The notes under the pieces were generated by a model. It was not told the DNA's origin, did no database searches, and was given only the letters and a program-made list of their open reading frames with translations. A stretch of 64,000 nucleotides of DNA from Lachnoclostridium sp. An196 (GTDB taxonomy: Bacteria; Bacillota; Clostridia; Lachnospirales; Lachnospiraceae): assembly GCF_002160135.1 (NCBI RefSeq), contig NZ_NFJZ01000001.1, positions 248,001 through 312,000 of the forward strand, read 5' to 3'. The translations under genes were made by a program, and so were the position numbers. Numbering within the stretch: position 1 is the first letter of the stretch; each line of letters starts with the position of its first letter. Of this stretch, positions 8,502 to 16,933 are shown one piece after another.

Positions 8502-9312
8502 AACATTTTTCCGGATGGATCACACTCCATTTTCAAGGAACACGCCGGTTGCCGACCTTTATGAATCGCCTGCTATGGCGGATACCCTGGGGAGACTCAC
8601 CTATGCGGCAGACCGCCAGCTCTTTGCCGTAGTCACTGCGGATGCCGGATGTGGAAAGTCTACATTGATCCGCCGTTTTGTGACCAGCCTGCCCAAAGAG
8701 GAATACCTGTTCCTTTATCTGTCGGATTCCAAACTGACCCCGAGGTGGTTCTATAAAGGGATGCTGGATCAGTTGGGGATTGAGTCAAAGTTTTACCGCG
8801 GTGACGCGAAGCGGCAGCTCCAGAAGGAAGTAGAGATCATCCGCGGCGTCCAGAAAAAGAAAGTGGCCTGCATACTGGATGAGGCCCATCTTCTGGAAAA
8901 GGAAACAATTGAGGAGTTTCGCTTTCTGCTGAATTACCGCTTTGATTCCATCAGTCCGATGGCGCTTGTCCTTGTTGGGCAGACAGAACTGTGGGATAAA
9001 CTCCGGATGCAGCGATACGCTGCTGTCCGGCAGAGGATCGATATCAACTGTGTCCTTCCCCACCTGGACCGTTCGGAGACAGAGCGGTACATCCAGTCCC
9101 ATCTGGCTTATGCCGGCGGCAGGCAGGACATCTTCACGGATAAAGCACTGGATGATATCTATAAGGAGTCCACGGGGATTCCGCGCCGGATCAACCGGAT
9201 CTGTGAAAAGAGCCTGATGTATGCCAGCCAGCAGGGGAAGCGTCTGATCGATGAACACCTTGTCCGCTACATCATGGAACATGAGATGCTGGGAGGTGAC
9301 ACACGCCAATGA
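8494..9312 (+). CDS. AAA ATPase of the outer transposon, ExeA/TniB-like
   Basis: A protein of about 272 residues with the ExeA/TniB layout. The opening FFRMDHTPFSR is typical of this group. Walker A is AGCGKST near residue 50, Walker B is ACILDEAH near residue 127, and a VGQ sensor motif follows. In related transposons such ATPases mark target DNA and activate the transposase. ATG 8494 fits family N-termini; an in-frame ATG at 8482 would add four residues. It overlaps the end of the transposase gene, and its own stop overlaps the next gene (ATGA), so the three are probably translated together. Confidence 0.87.
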   Translation: MYETFFRMDHTPFSRNTPVADLYESPAMADTLGRLTYAADRQLFAVVTADAGCGKSTLIRRFVTSLPKEEYLFLYLSDSKLTPRWFYKGMLDQLGIESKFYRGDAKRQLQKEVEIIRGVQKKKVACILDEAHLLEKETIEEFRFLLNYRFDSISPMALVLVGQTELWDKLRMQRYAAVRQRIDINCVLPHLDRSETERYIQSHLAYAGGRQDIFTDKALDDIYKESTGIPRRINRICEKSLMYASQQGKRLIDEHLVRYIMEHEMLGGDTRQ

Positions 9313-9626
9313 TCACATTTACCTGTAAAGGGAATGGATGCTCGCCCCGCCAGTGGGAAGGCAGCCTTGAGATCCTGCAGAGCGGGAACCCGTGTGAGGC
9401 AGAACTCTGTGCCAGGGGAAGCCGCTACCACCTGATCGTAGGAAAGCATTCCTACGGGAACTATCTGTGTATTCCCAACTGGGATGTTGGTACAGAACTC
9501 TCATCACTGACAGATATCTTCTGGAATGAGGAACGCCTCCGGTATTACAGCCGAATGAAAAAGGCAGATGCCTGTACCATTGTCTCGGCGCTTAAGGTGC
9601 TGGCAGAGCATGGATGTATGAACTAA
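9309..9626 (+). CDS. Small accessory ORF of the outer transposon, unknown role
   Basis: A 105-residue protein with several cysteines, one pair near the N-terminus in KGNGCSP and one in ELCARG. It starts in a four-base overlap with the ATPase gene. It resembles small conserved proteins encoded at the end of such transposons, which I recall under a DUF label (possibly DUF6618) without being certain. No catalytic residues are apparent. Its position just before the transposon end suggests a transposition accessory or passenger role. Confidence 0.7.
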   Translation: MITFTCKGNGCSPRQWEGSLEILQSGNPCEAELCARGSRYHLIVGKHSYGNYLCIPNWDVGTELSSLTDIFWNEERLRYYSRMKKADACTIVSALKVLAEHGCMN

Positions 9627-9636
9627 GTTCTTCCGT

Positions 9637-9660
9637 GCTGGGGCGGCTATCCGCCCCAGC
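9637..9660 (+). terminator. Perfect GC-rich hairpin after the transposon genes
   Basis: GCTGGGGCGG and CCGCCCCAGC form a perfect 10-bp stem around a CTAT loop, 11 bases after the last transposon gene. There is no T-run behind it, so termination efficiency is uncertain. It may instead shield the transposon end from transcription. The right-end ATGACAG repeats follow at 9675-9728. Confidence 0.5.
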
Positions 9661-9744
9661 AAAGGGGACATTCCATGACAGATATCAGGGCAATCTCATG
9701 TCAGCATGACAGAGCGAGATCATGACAGCCAAGGAGAGCATTAA

Positions 9745-10344
9745 CACTATAGCAGTGCCTCTCTTATAGAAAACTATACATTATTTTCCGAAACCATTAA
9801 TGAAGAAAACATACAATTGCGTTATCCCCAAACATTGTTTGCATATGAAGAATCACAAATAAATTGTCCATTGTACAATCCGGGAGAAGTCCGTTATTTT
9901 GCAGGGCAAGAAGACGGCTTGTTCATATGGATAGCTTCCTATAGTCCAGAACAGACAGTTGCCATCGGGGAACTACAAGAAGAATATATAAATTACTATT
10001 TGAATTATTTTACAAATGGATATCTTGTCGATGAAAATCAAGATGAAATATGTATCATTACGGGTTTGATCCAGGAAAATGAAATAGGCTATATACTTAT
10101 AGAATTTAATCAAAATGCCATCAACACACTTTATATTTCATTCCCTTACGAGGAACAACTCAAGGAAGATGAATTTGATGCATATTTATTTGATGAATAT
10201 CCTGACTATATTACATACCAGCAAGTTAAAGAAGAGGAGTACCGTCTGAAGACTTATATGGTGACCTTGATATACATGTCGTGCTCTTTTTCCCATTCAA
10301 CTTCAAAGTATATTCCATACAGTGAATATTATGTTTCATGGTAA
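9745..10344 (+). pseudogene. 5'-truncated gene of unknown function next to the transposon end
   Basis: The frame is open from 9745, right at the transposon end, to TAA 10342-10344, giving about 199 residues. The first internal methionine is at 9817, but good coding sequence extends upstream of it, so the original N-terminus was probably removed with the transposon event. The protein is very acidic and tyrosine-rich with no recognised motif. It ends with a short hydrophobic stretch (TYMVTLIYMSC). It lies 22 bases before the amidase gene in the same direction, so it was probably the first visible gene of an amidase-patatin operon. Confidence 0.6.
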
Positions 10345-10366
10345 CAGAAAGAAAGCAGGGATTTAA

Positions 10367-12298
10367 ATGGGTAAACTTTTTTTGGTAGTATCTACTATAA
10401 TGTGCATACATTTCTTCCCGCTTAACGTATTTGCGGGATCAGTTGTTGCCCTGGATCCCGGCCATGGCGGCTCCAATCAAGGCGCTGATTATCTTGTAAA
10501 TACTGACTCTGAAATGTTGGAAAAGGATCTCACACTTGAACTTGCGAAACTAATTAAAATTGAATTGGAAAAAGAAGGAGTAGAAGTATTCCTGACCAGA
10601 AATGAAGATGTAGATATGTCGTTAGCTGAACGGGCTGAATATGCATGTGAAAGAAATGCCCGGTTCATTATCAGCTTGCATTTTAATGCTTCAGAACGGC
10701 ATACATTATATGGGACTGAATTATGGATATCGTCCAGTGAAACATATTTTAAAACCGCATTTCCTATTGCCAGCCATATAGAGGAAGAACTGGAATCCCT
10801 TGGACTACTGAGCCGGGGAATTAAAATTAAACTCAATCAGGAAAACGTTGATTATTATGGTATTATACGCGAAGGGACATCCCGGGGACTGCCCACAATC
10901 CTTGTAGAACACTGTTTCTTAGATCATGAACGGGATATTTCCTTTTGGAGTACATATGAGGCACTAGAATCCCTGGCACGAGCAGACGCAAGAGGGATTA
11001 TTGAGTATCTAAACTCTGCTGACCAGGGGCCCAAAGCCTCGGAACTAATTTCGAGTATTATGCCAGATAGTACTCCGCCTGAAATACTAAAGATATATTA
11101 TAAAGGGACTGTTAATGATAATTGGGTATTTCAAGCAGACATAAAAGAAACAGACAGTACGTTAACATATTATTCATATGCTGCAGCTTCGGAAGAAACA
11201 TGGTCAGAACTTTTTCCTTTGTATTCCGATCTAGCAACGCCTCAATTATACACATTAGAGGCCCCCGCGGAACTTAATACAGACGAACTAAAATTTAGAA
11301 TATACAATGGCTATGATCTTTTTTCAGAATCATATCCAGTTGCAGTTGTATCTGAAATTACGGATCTGAATCCCACTTTCATTTCTGAAGATATTTTATC
11401 ATATAGTGATGTGGTTTCAGATATGCATAGGGAATATTTTCTCTTCATTTGTGTTCTTGTAGGGGTATTTTGTTGTCTTGTACAACTAGTAATTAGTTAT
11501 TTTATAATTAAAAAACAGAAATTCGTATACTTTTTTGCAAGCGGATACCAGTCATTTTTTGAGTTGTGGAACAGTATACCAAGTACGAGTGTGTTGACCA
11601 AAGATAGTACTTTGAGACCGGCTCTGGCACATGCATTTATGTTGTATGTAAGGAGACAGTCTATTTGCTACATGGATGGTTATTTAAAGATGGGCCTGAG
11701 GCAACATGAAATAGATGCCATTGCCCGAAAAGACCGTCTGACCGCTGTCCCCAGGGAGGGAATTAGTGTTGCTGATTTATTTTTAGTGTTAAATCAATTA
11801 AATGTTCTTGACTGTGTAATCAATATGCGAGACACTTTAAATACTCCCGAGCGTTATGAACAACTATATTATCAATTATCTACAAGCCTTCAAAAACAAA
11901 TACGGTATCAGAGAGAAGATTTTGATAAGATTGCAAAAGAAATTTCCCTTATATTTGCCCGGAGAGAATTTGCATATGCGGTTCGGGCAGCTGAACATTC
12001 GGATTTAAACATAGCAGATGATGATTTATATTTACTTGCGACAATATATGTATATATTATTCGCGCTATGGGAAACGATGAATCAGTCCACTCATTTGCA
12101 GGCTTGGTTGTCTTGAATGAATCGCTTAGACATGATATTTTTCCGTTTCCTGTCGATACAATGCAGGCACGGCGTATTTTATCCCTGCCGTTAAATAGTG
12201 CCCGAAAAATAGAACTGTTAATAGAACTTTTTGGAACTGAACAGGCAGAATGCATAAATACAGTTTTCTTGGATGTTAGAATATATACAGAGAGGTAA
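10367..12298 (+). CDS. Membrane-anchored N-acetylmuramoyl-L-alanine amidase with cytoplasmic tail
   Basis: A 643-residue protein. A signal or anchor segment (residues 1-24) precedes an amidase_3 domain (about 26-225). It shows the zinc-ligand signatures VALDPGHGG (H33), the EKD glutamate, ISLHFNAS and the catalytic-glutamate motif ILVEHCF. A beta-rich Ig-like stretch (about 240-340) follows, then a transmembrane helix (about 355-382). The last 260 residues are a helical cytoplasmic region without known motifs. Such amidases cleave the peptide from peptidoglycan, but an enzyme tethered by a helix with a large cytosolic part is unusual and suggests signalling across the membrane. The gene is AT-rich and sits 12 bases before a patatin gene, so an envelope-linked defence role is an inference. 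Confidence 0.85.
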   Translation: MGKLFLVVSTIMCIHFFPLNVFAGSVVALDPGHGGSNQGADYLVNTDSEMLEKDLTLELAKLIKIELEKEGVEVFLTRNEDVDMSLAERAEYACERNARFIISLHFNASERHTLYGTELWISSSETYFKTAFPIASHIEEELESLGLLSRGIKIKLNQENVDYYGIIREGTSRGLPTILVEHCFLDHERDISFWSTYEALESLARADARGIIEYLNSADQGPKASELISSIMPDSTPPEILKIYYKGTVNDNWVFQADIKETDSTLTYYSYAAASEETWSELFPLYSDLATPQLYTLEAPAELNTDELKFRIYNGYDLFSESYPVAVVSEITDLNPTFISEDILSYSDVVSDMHREYFLFICVLVGVFCCLVQLVISYFIIKKQKFVYFFASGYQSFFELWNSIPSTSVLTKDSTLRPALAHAFMLYVRRQSICYMDGYLKMGLRQHEIDAIARKDRLTAVPREGISVADLFLVLNQLNVLDCVINMRDTLNTPERYEQLYYQLSTSLQKQIRYQREDFDKIAKEISLIFARREFAYAVRAAEHSDLNIADDDLYLLATIYVYIIRAMGNDESVHSFAGLVVLNESLRHDIFPFPVDTMQARRILSLPLNSARKIELLIELFGTEQAECINTVFLDVRIYTER

Positions 12299-12310
12299 AT
12301 AAATACTACA

Positions 12311-13237
12311 ATGAAAAAATTATTATCAATTGATGGCGGCGGGATGAAAGGAATATTTGCAGCAAGCTTTCTGGCTGGGCTAGAGCGCCATTGTAAAAAG
12401 CCGATCTGCAAATACTTCGATTTGGTTTGCGGGACGTCAACGGGTGCGATTATAGCCAGCGCCCTGGCAATGGGAATCCCTGCGAAAACGATCTTGAATA
12501 TGTATATGGAAAAAGGGAAAGAAATTTTCCCCCCGAAAAGAAGATTGCCATTGCTGAAAGCAAAATACGGGTCGGAGCCGTTAAAGAAGGCGCTTGATGA
12601 GGTTTTTCAGTCGAGTTGCATAAAAGACTGCAAAACAAGATTATTGATACCGGCTTACAATCTGACGAGCAGGAAAGTGAGAGTATTCAAGACGCCTCAT
12701 GCTGAGGATTTGTATTTTGACAAAAACTTGAAAATTGTGGATTGCTTGCTGGCGACAACGGCTGCGCCTACATATTTTTCTCCCCATAAGATGGAAGGCG
12801 GAGTTTTTATTGATGGGGGAGTCGGTGCAAACAATCCGTCCCTGATCGCTCTTGTGGAAGGGATTACCAGGTGCGGTTGGGACATTTCAGATATTTCCCT
12901 GTTAAGCGTTGGAAGTGTGAATGAGTTAAGCCCCACAACCGGTGATGAGAAAATGGGATTGCTGGATGCGGCAAAAATATTGAATTGCTTTATGAATGCG
13001 GAGAGCCGGTATGCTGAAAACATCTGTAACATTATGCTGCCAAAGGGACAATATATCCGGGTTACACAGCAAGTACTGCCTGGAGAGGCGTCTCTTGATC
13101 AAGCAACAGGTAAGAGTATGGAAAAGTTAAAAGACTGGGGGACAAATGCTGCAATGAACTGCATCGCCGACGTGAAAAATATGTTTTTTACGGACGAAAT
13201 TGAAGACGTAACATTTTACAATTTAGATAATAGTTGA
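12311..13237 (+). CDS. Patatin-like phospholipase (CapV-type)
   Basis: A 308-residue cytosolic patatin. The oxyanion loop is DGGGMKG near residue 8, the nucleophile serine lies in CGTSTGA (about residue 47), and the catalytic aspartate in FIDGGVGANNP (about 168). Proteins of this type hydrolyse membrane phospholipids; close relatives act as cell-killing effectors in CBASS and other anti-phage systems. No cyclic-oligonucleotide synthase is visible nearby, so membership of a CBASS is not shown. It is directly downstream of the membrane amidase, with 12 bases between, which suggests joint expression. The RADAR operon follows after a promoter. Confidence 0.88.
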   Translation: MKKLLSIDGGGMKGIFAASFLAGLERHCKKPICKYFDLVCGTSTGAIIASALAMGIPAKTILNMYMEKGKEIFPPKRRLPLLKAKYGSEPLKKALDEVFQSSCIKDCKTRLLIPAYNLTSRKVRVFKTPHAEDLYFDKNLKIVDCLLATTAAPTYFSPHKMEGGVFIDGGVGANNPSLIALVEGITRCGWDISDISLLSVGSVNELSPTTGDEKMGLLDAAKILNCFMNAESRYAENICNIMLPKGQYIRVTQQVLPGEASLDQATGKSMEKLKDWGTNAAMNCIADVKNMFFTDEIEDVTFYNLDNS

Positions 13238-13289
13238 AAAGCGAATATTGCACGAACCATTGCAGGGCGTGCATTTGGGGATTTGCTCC

Positions 13290-13318
13290 TTGACAGAAGA
13301 CTTTCCGTTTGATATGGT
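13290..13318 (+). promoter_or_regulatory. Sigma-A type promoter before the small basic gene and RADAR
   Basis: TTGACA (13290-13295), 17-base spacer, then TATGGT (13313-13318). A second possible -10, TATAAT, lies shortly downstream near 13338. The next start codon is 13373 with a GGAGGG site, so the promoter probably drives the small ORF and then rdrA/rdrB. Confidence 0.6.
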
Positions 13319-13372
13319 AAAATTGTCAGAGACGCATATAATATACTACAGAGACTATATGGAGGGAAAAGA

Positions 13373-13678
13373 ATGCCGTCTATTAAGAGGAAACGCCTGA
13401 TTGGAAATACGGCGAAGCCAGCGCTAAGCGCAGCGGTCGTTGCGGCTGTGTCTGGACAGGTGGCGGTTGCAGTTCCGGTTCGGAAAAAAGGGGTTGTTGT
13501 CGGGTATTCCAAGGTAGGGAAGGCTGCGGGCAGGAGTTCAAGAAAAGCAGTAAAAACAGGGCACCAAAAAAGGATACTGGAGCAAAGGAATGCAGTCTAT
13601 CCCAAAAACCGGATGCGCAGAGCGCTCGCGGTGAATTTGGACAGTATCAGCATTCCCCGCAGAGGCAAGGAAGCATAG
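13373..13678 (+). CDS. Small, strongly basic protein of unknown function
   Basis: A 101-residue protein with a clear GGAGGG site eight bases before ATG 13373. An alanine/valine-rich hydrophobic stretch (residues 17-35) could be a membrane helix. The remainder is rich in arginine and lysine, as in nucleic-acid-binding tails. No known family is recognised. It has its own promoter and lies 114 bases ahead of rdrA in the same orientation, so it may be a RADAR-associated gene or an unrelated cargo gene. Known RADAR accessory proteins are membrane proteins, which this might loosely resemble. The coding call rests on the ribosome-binding site and context. Confidence 0.5.
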   Translation: MPSIKRKRLIGNTAKPALSAAVVAAVSGQVAVAVPVRKKGVVVGYSKVGKAAGRSSRKAVKTGHQKRILEQRNAVYPKNRMRRALAVNLDSISIPRRGKEA

Positions 13679-13792
13679 GATATCTTTGATAAGGAACGAA
13701 TAATTGCATAAGAAGTTTGGAAGAAAGTGGTTGCTAGTTTGATGTGCAGCTGCTTTTTTCATAAAACGGAAAGCGGTTAAAGGGAGAGAAAG

Positions 13793-16700
13793 ATGGATTA
13801 CAGAGATAAGGAGAAAATTATCAGCCCGGACCATAAAGTGGGAATCAAGATACTGAACGATACGCAGATGATGAATGTGTTTCCTGACTATGCAAGCGCG
13901 GTCAGCCGTATAGAGAAGCACCGCAAATGGCTGGTAGACCATCAGATCCAGAGTTTTACCCACTACCAGTATAATCTGATGTACGATAATGTCATATCAA
14001 TTTTTGGAAAACGCGGAACTGGAAAAACATCGGTGGCGTTTACGCTGCATAAAAAAATAGAAGAGGACAGCAGGCATGCTTATGACGTCGTTCTTCCGAT
14101 CATTATACCGGAGGTTATCCCTGACGACGGCAGCGTGCTGGGATGGCTGCTGGCGATTGTGCATGATCAGGTATCGGACTTCGAAAAAGAGTATTGGAGT
14201 GTGATTGGAAAGCAGGACTACGAGACAGGATATGCTGATTTCTGGAAAAACTGTAAAAGGGAGAAAGCGGACAGAAAAGGCGATTCTCTGGCGGAAGAAC
14301 TGGACAGGCTGGTGGAACTGTTTTATGCGGCAAAATATAATCCGGCAAACGAATCGTCCTATAATCTTGCGGTTGGAAATTCGGTGAAGCAGTCCCAGAA
14401 TTATTATAGGTTTGCCAAGGAAATCATGAGATTCTGGGATAAGTGGATCTTGTGGATCAAGGAAATGAATGAGACGAAAGGGAGTGGGCAGGAGAAAATC
14501 GCGCCGCTGATTTACTTTATTTTTGACGATGTTGATCTGGCGCCCCAGAAAGCAGGAGAACTGCTTTCGGTAATCATAAAGTATCTTTCCCATCCGAATA
14601 TCGTAGTCATCACGACGGCGGATGAAGAGATGTTTCTGGAGGTGATTGAAAAGAGGCTGGACCGTGACATAGGGCGCTTGCCGAAAGAGTGGAGAGATTA
14701 TCTGAACACCCGTGATGTAAACGGGAATGCTCATGATAAAGAGGAAGAATCCCGGGAACTGGTGAAAAAGACGGCAAGAAGATACCTGGGGAAAGTGATG
14801 CCCACATCTACCAGGTATTACCTGAAGCAGTTCAATACAGTGGAAGAAAAAAGGCTGTTTTACCTGGATGACGATAAGGAACTCTGGACAGGGATCTGCG
14901 AGCAGGTCGGGATGCTGCTTGGATATTTGCAGAATCCCGGAGTGCGGGAAAACTTTCTTGTCCAGAACCAGGTTGACAGAGACTATTATCTCAATTTCCT
15001 TGGCAATACCTCCAGGCAGCTCGGAAACGTTTACATTGGTATCAAGGATTTCATAGGGAGCCTTGTCCAGACTATAGCGTCATTTAATGAAAAAAGTTTG
15101 CAGCAGCAGGATGAGGGACATGAAAAATATGTGGAAATGGTATATCACAGTGCATGGCGATTCCTGTATGTTTCCATTAATTCAAACCATGACCTGGCTG
15201 AGAGGATCGAGGATGTGGAAAGCTTTATCAATGAGATCTTCTGGATGGAACACGACGGATGGCTGCTTTATATCAATTATACTTACCTGGACGACTGCCT
15301 GAGAAGAAAACTGAGCGTGTATTCTGCAACGGAATGTGTAAAGATGGCGCTGCAGCTGTATTCTTTGCTCCAGTTTGTGGAAAATATTTTTTTGATTCTG
15401 GAAGATTGTACAGAAAGAGGGATCACAGGGCGCAAAAGGATACACGGACTTTCTAATCTGAGAGAATTTCTGTGCGATCAGGTGTTCCACGGAGATGCCA
15501 AGCTTCAGAGAAATCTGACGGCGGTAGATTTTTTCGCACATTATAAAACATTGCTGAACCGGCTGGGCAGGCTGATGGAAGAAGGGATTCATGAAAAAAA
15601 ACTGTGTAAAGAGTATCTTTACGACTTTTCCGGTTTGCTAGAGACGGTTCCGGACGATTTCATATCCTGGGCATTTAGAAAAGACCGGGACTGGCTGCAG
15701 GAGATATGCGGGATGCTCTCGGCGACATATGGGAACCTGTATCTGATTGGAACTAGGGAACTGAAAAACTGCAGACTGTATGAAGAGTGGGAGTCTCTTT
15801 CTCGCTATCAGACGGCGATAAAAGATTTGTTGGAGGACGACATCTACCAGACGCTGGATGAATTTTACCTCCTGGGTACTGCGAAAGAAGAATTCCGGGT
15901 ACATAGAAAGCTTTTTGAACAAATGGAGGATGGGGAAGAAGATTCCCATTCGTTGAGAGAAGAGCATATAGAAGAATTTCATAAAAGAATTTGCCAGAAA
16001 ATAAAAGAACATGCCGAGGAGACGCAGATCATTTCAAACGAAAAGAAAACTGCGGAAGAAGGGGCGCCGACATTTTTGATGGAACCAGTCACAGCATTGA
16101 TACAGGAGGTAAACAACGACCTGGCGGGGAAAAGTATTGGTTATGTCATAGAATTGCTGCCGGATGAAGAGGGAGAAGAGGTAAAAAGCGGGCTTTCGCA
16201 GGAACAGACCGGCAACGGGATACTCACCGTCCTGAAAGTACTGTATGATTCCATTTCCGAGTGGGATATGACGGCCCGGACATTTTCCATTTCTGAGATC
16301 ATGAATATCTATTCGGCGGCGGACGATGACAGCACGGATTCTGCTTATCAAAAAGAATTCAACAAGCTGGCGTCCCGTCTGACATCGTATATACCGGCAG
16401 AGTATGAGGAGCAGGAAGGTTCCTGGTATCTGATGGGGGGATCCCTGTACAGAGAAATCAAAGAATGTCTGAACCGTGTAAAATATGCATGTATACGCGG
16501 GAGGTATATAACGGATGCAGAATATATAGAAGAACAGATAAAGCAGATTGAACGAGAATTGGAAGTATCTTTCAATGCGGATGACGCGGAAGAATTTCAG
16601 AGCGCGTTGTATCTGGCCGTCCGCGTGCATCTGGCTGTGAGGATGCAGAGGCTTTACCTGTATTATTCTGTTGTGGAAAAATATAATATGGATCCAGATT

Positions 16701-16933
16701 ACTCCTCGGAGGCGATAGAATATAGCATAAATGACAGCGACGGCGAGATAATGCCCACTTACTATTTCCAACTGTTTCAACAGATGTGCCAGCTGGTGGA
16801 AAAGGACTATAGTAAGCTGTCAAAAGAGAGGAAAATGATCCGGAGGCTGATCGAGCGCGCGGCATCTCAATATAAAAAAGAATATATAAAGCAGATATTG
16901 CAAGAGGTAAAACATGAATCGTTCCCGGATTAA
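13793..16933 (+). CDS. rdrA: RADAR ATPase RdrA
   Basis: A 1,046-residue KAP/STAND-like P-loop ATPase. Walker A (FGKRGTGKTS) lies near residues 68-79, and Walker B with flanking residues (IFDDVDLAP) near 241-252. A sensor-like segment IVVITTADEE follows. The long remaining region is helical and acidic. RdrA works with the adenosine deaminase RdrB: the ATPase assembles into rings that pass nucleic acid or nucleotide signals to the deaminase during phage infection. AAGGGAG lies shortly before ATG 13793. The next gene overlaps it by 20 bases and is an adenosine deaminase, which identifies the pair. Length and layout fit RADAR ATPases, although overall sequence identity cannot be measured here. 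Confidence 0.87.
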   Translation: MDYRDKEKIISPDHKVGIKILNDTQMMNVFPDYASAVSRIEKHRKWLVDHQIQSFTHYQYNLMYDNVISIFGKRGTGKTSVAFTLHKKIEEDSRHAYDVVLPIIIPEVIPDDGSVLGWLLAIVHDQVSDFEKEYWSVIGKQDYETGYADFWKNCKREKADRKGDSLAEELDRLVELFYAAKYNPANESSYNLAVGNSVKQSQNYYRFAKEIMRFWDKWILWIKEMNETKGSGQEKIAPLIYFIFDDVDLAPQKAGELLSVIIKYLSHPNIVVITTADEEMFLEVIEKRLDRDIGRLPKEWRDYLNTRDVNGNAHDKEEESRELVKKTARRYLGKVMPTSTRYYLKQFNTVEEKRLFYLDDDKELWTGICEQVGMLLGYLQNPGVRENFLVQNQVDRDYYLNFLGNTSRQLGNVYIGIKDFIGSLVQTIASFNEKSLQQQDEGHEKYVEMVYHSAWRFLYVSINSNHDLAERIEDVESFINEIFWMEHDGWLLYINYTYLDDCLRRKLSVYSATECVKMALQLYSLLQFVENIFLILEDCTERGITGRKRIHGLSNLREFLCDQVFHGDAKLQRNLTAVDFFAHYKTLLNRLGRLMEEGIHEKKLCKEYLYDFSGLLETVPDDFISWAFRKDRDWLQEICGMLSATYGNLYLIGTRELKNCRLYEEWESLSRYQTAIKDLLEDDIYQTLDEFYLLGTAKEEFRVHRKLFEQMEDGEEDSHSLREEHIEEFHKRICQKIKEHAEETQIISNEKKTAEEGAPTFLMEPVTALIQEVNNDLAGKSIGYVIELLPDEEGEEVKSGLSQEQTGNGILTVLKVLYDSISEWDMTARTFSISEIMNIYSAADDDSTDSAYQKEFNKLASRLTSYIPAEYEEQEGSWYLMGGSLYREIKECLNRVKYACIRGRYITDAEYIEEQIKQIERELEVSFNADDAEEFQSALYLAVRVHLAVRMQRLYLYYSVVEKYNMDPDYSSEAIEYSINDSDGEIMPTYYFQLFQQMCQLVEKDYSKLSKERKMIRRLIERAASQYKKEYIKQILQEVKHESFPD

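Larger units (their letters stand above)
645..9746 (+). mobile_element. TniA/TniB-like transposon carrying two nested IS21 elements
   Basis: The left end starts TGTTTTTGCCCTC at 645; the reverse complement of the right end starts TGTTAATGCTCTCC (right edge 9746). The similarity runs some 70 bases and includes a shared ATTGCCCTG block. The right end repeats ATGACAG three times (9675, 9706, 9722), like multiple transposase binding sites. A perfect palindrome GTATACTG-TCAT-CAGTATAC lies at 705-724. Its own genes, in order, are a zinc-ribbon protein, DDE transposase, AAA ATPase and a small ORF. Removing both IS21 insertions leaves about 3.4 kb. The five bases on each side (TTACC and CTATA) do not match, so there is no target duplication and the flanks appear rearranged. 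Confidence 0.8.

Noticed and set aside
12311-13237. A CBASS operon based on the CapV-like patatin
   Set aside because: No CD-NTase, Cap2/Cap3 or similar gene is visible within the window; the 5' neighbour is truncated but shows no nucleotidyltransferase motif.
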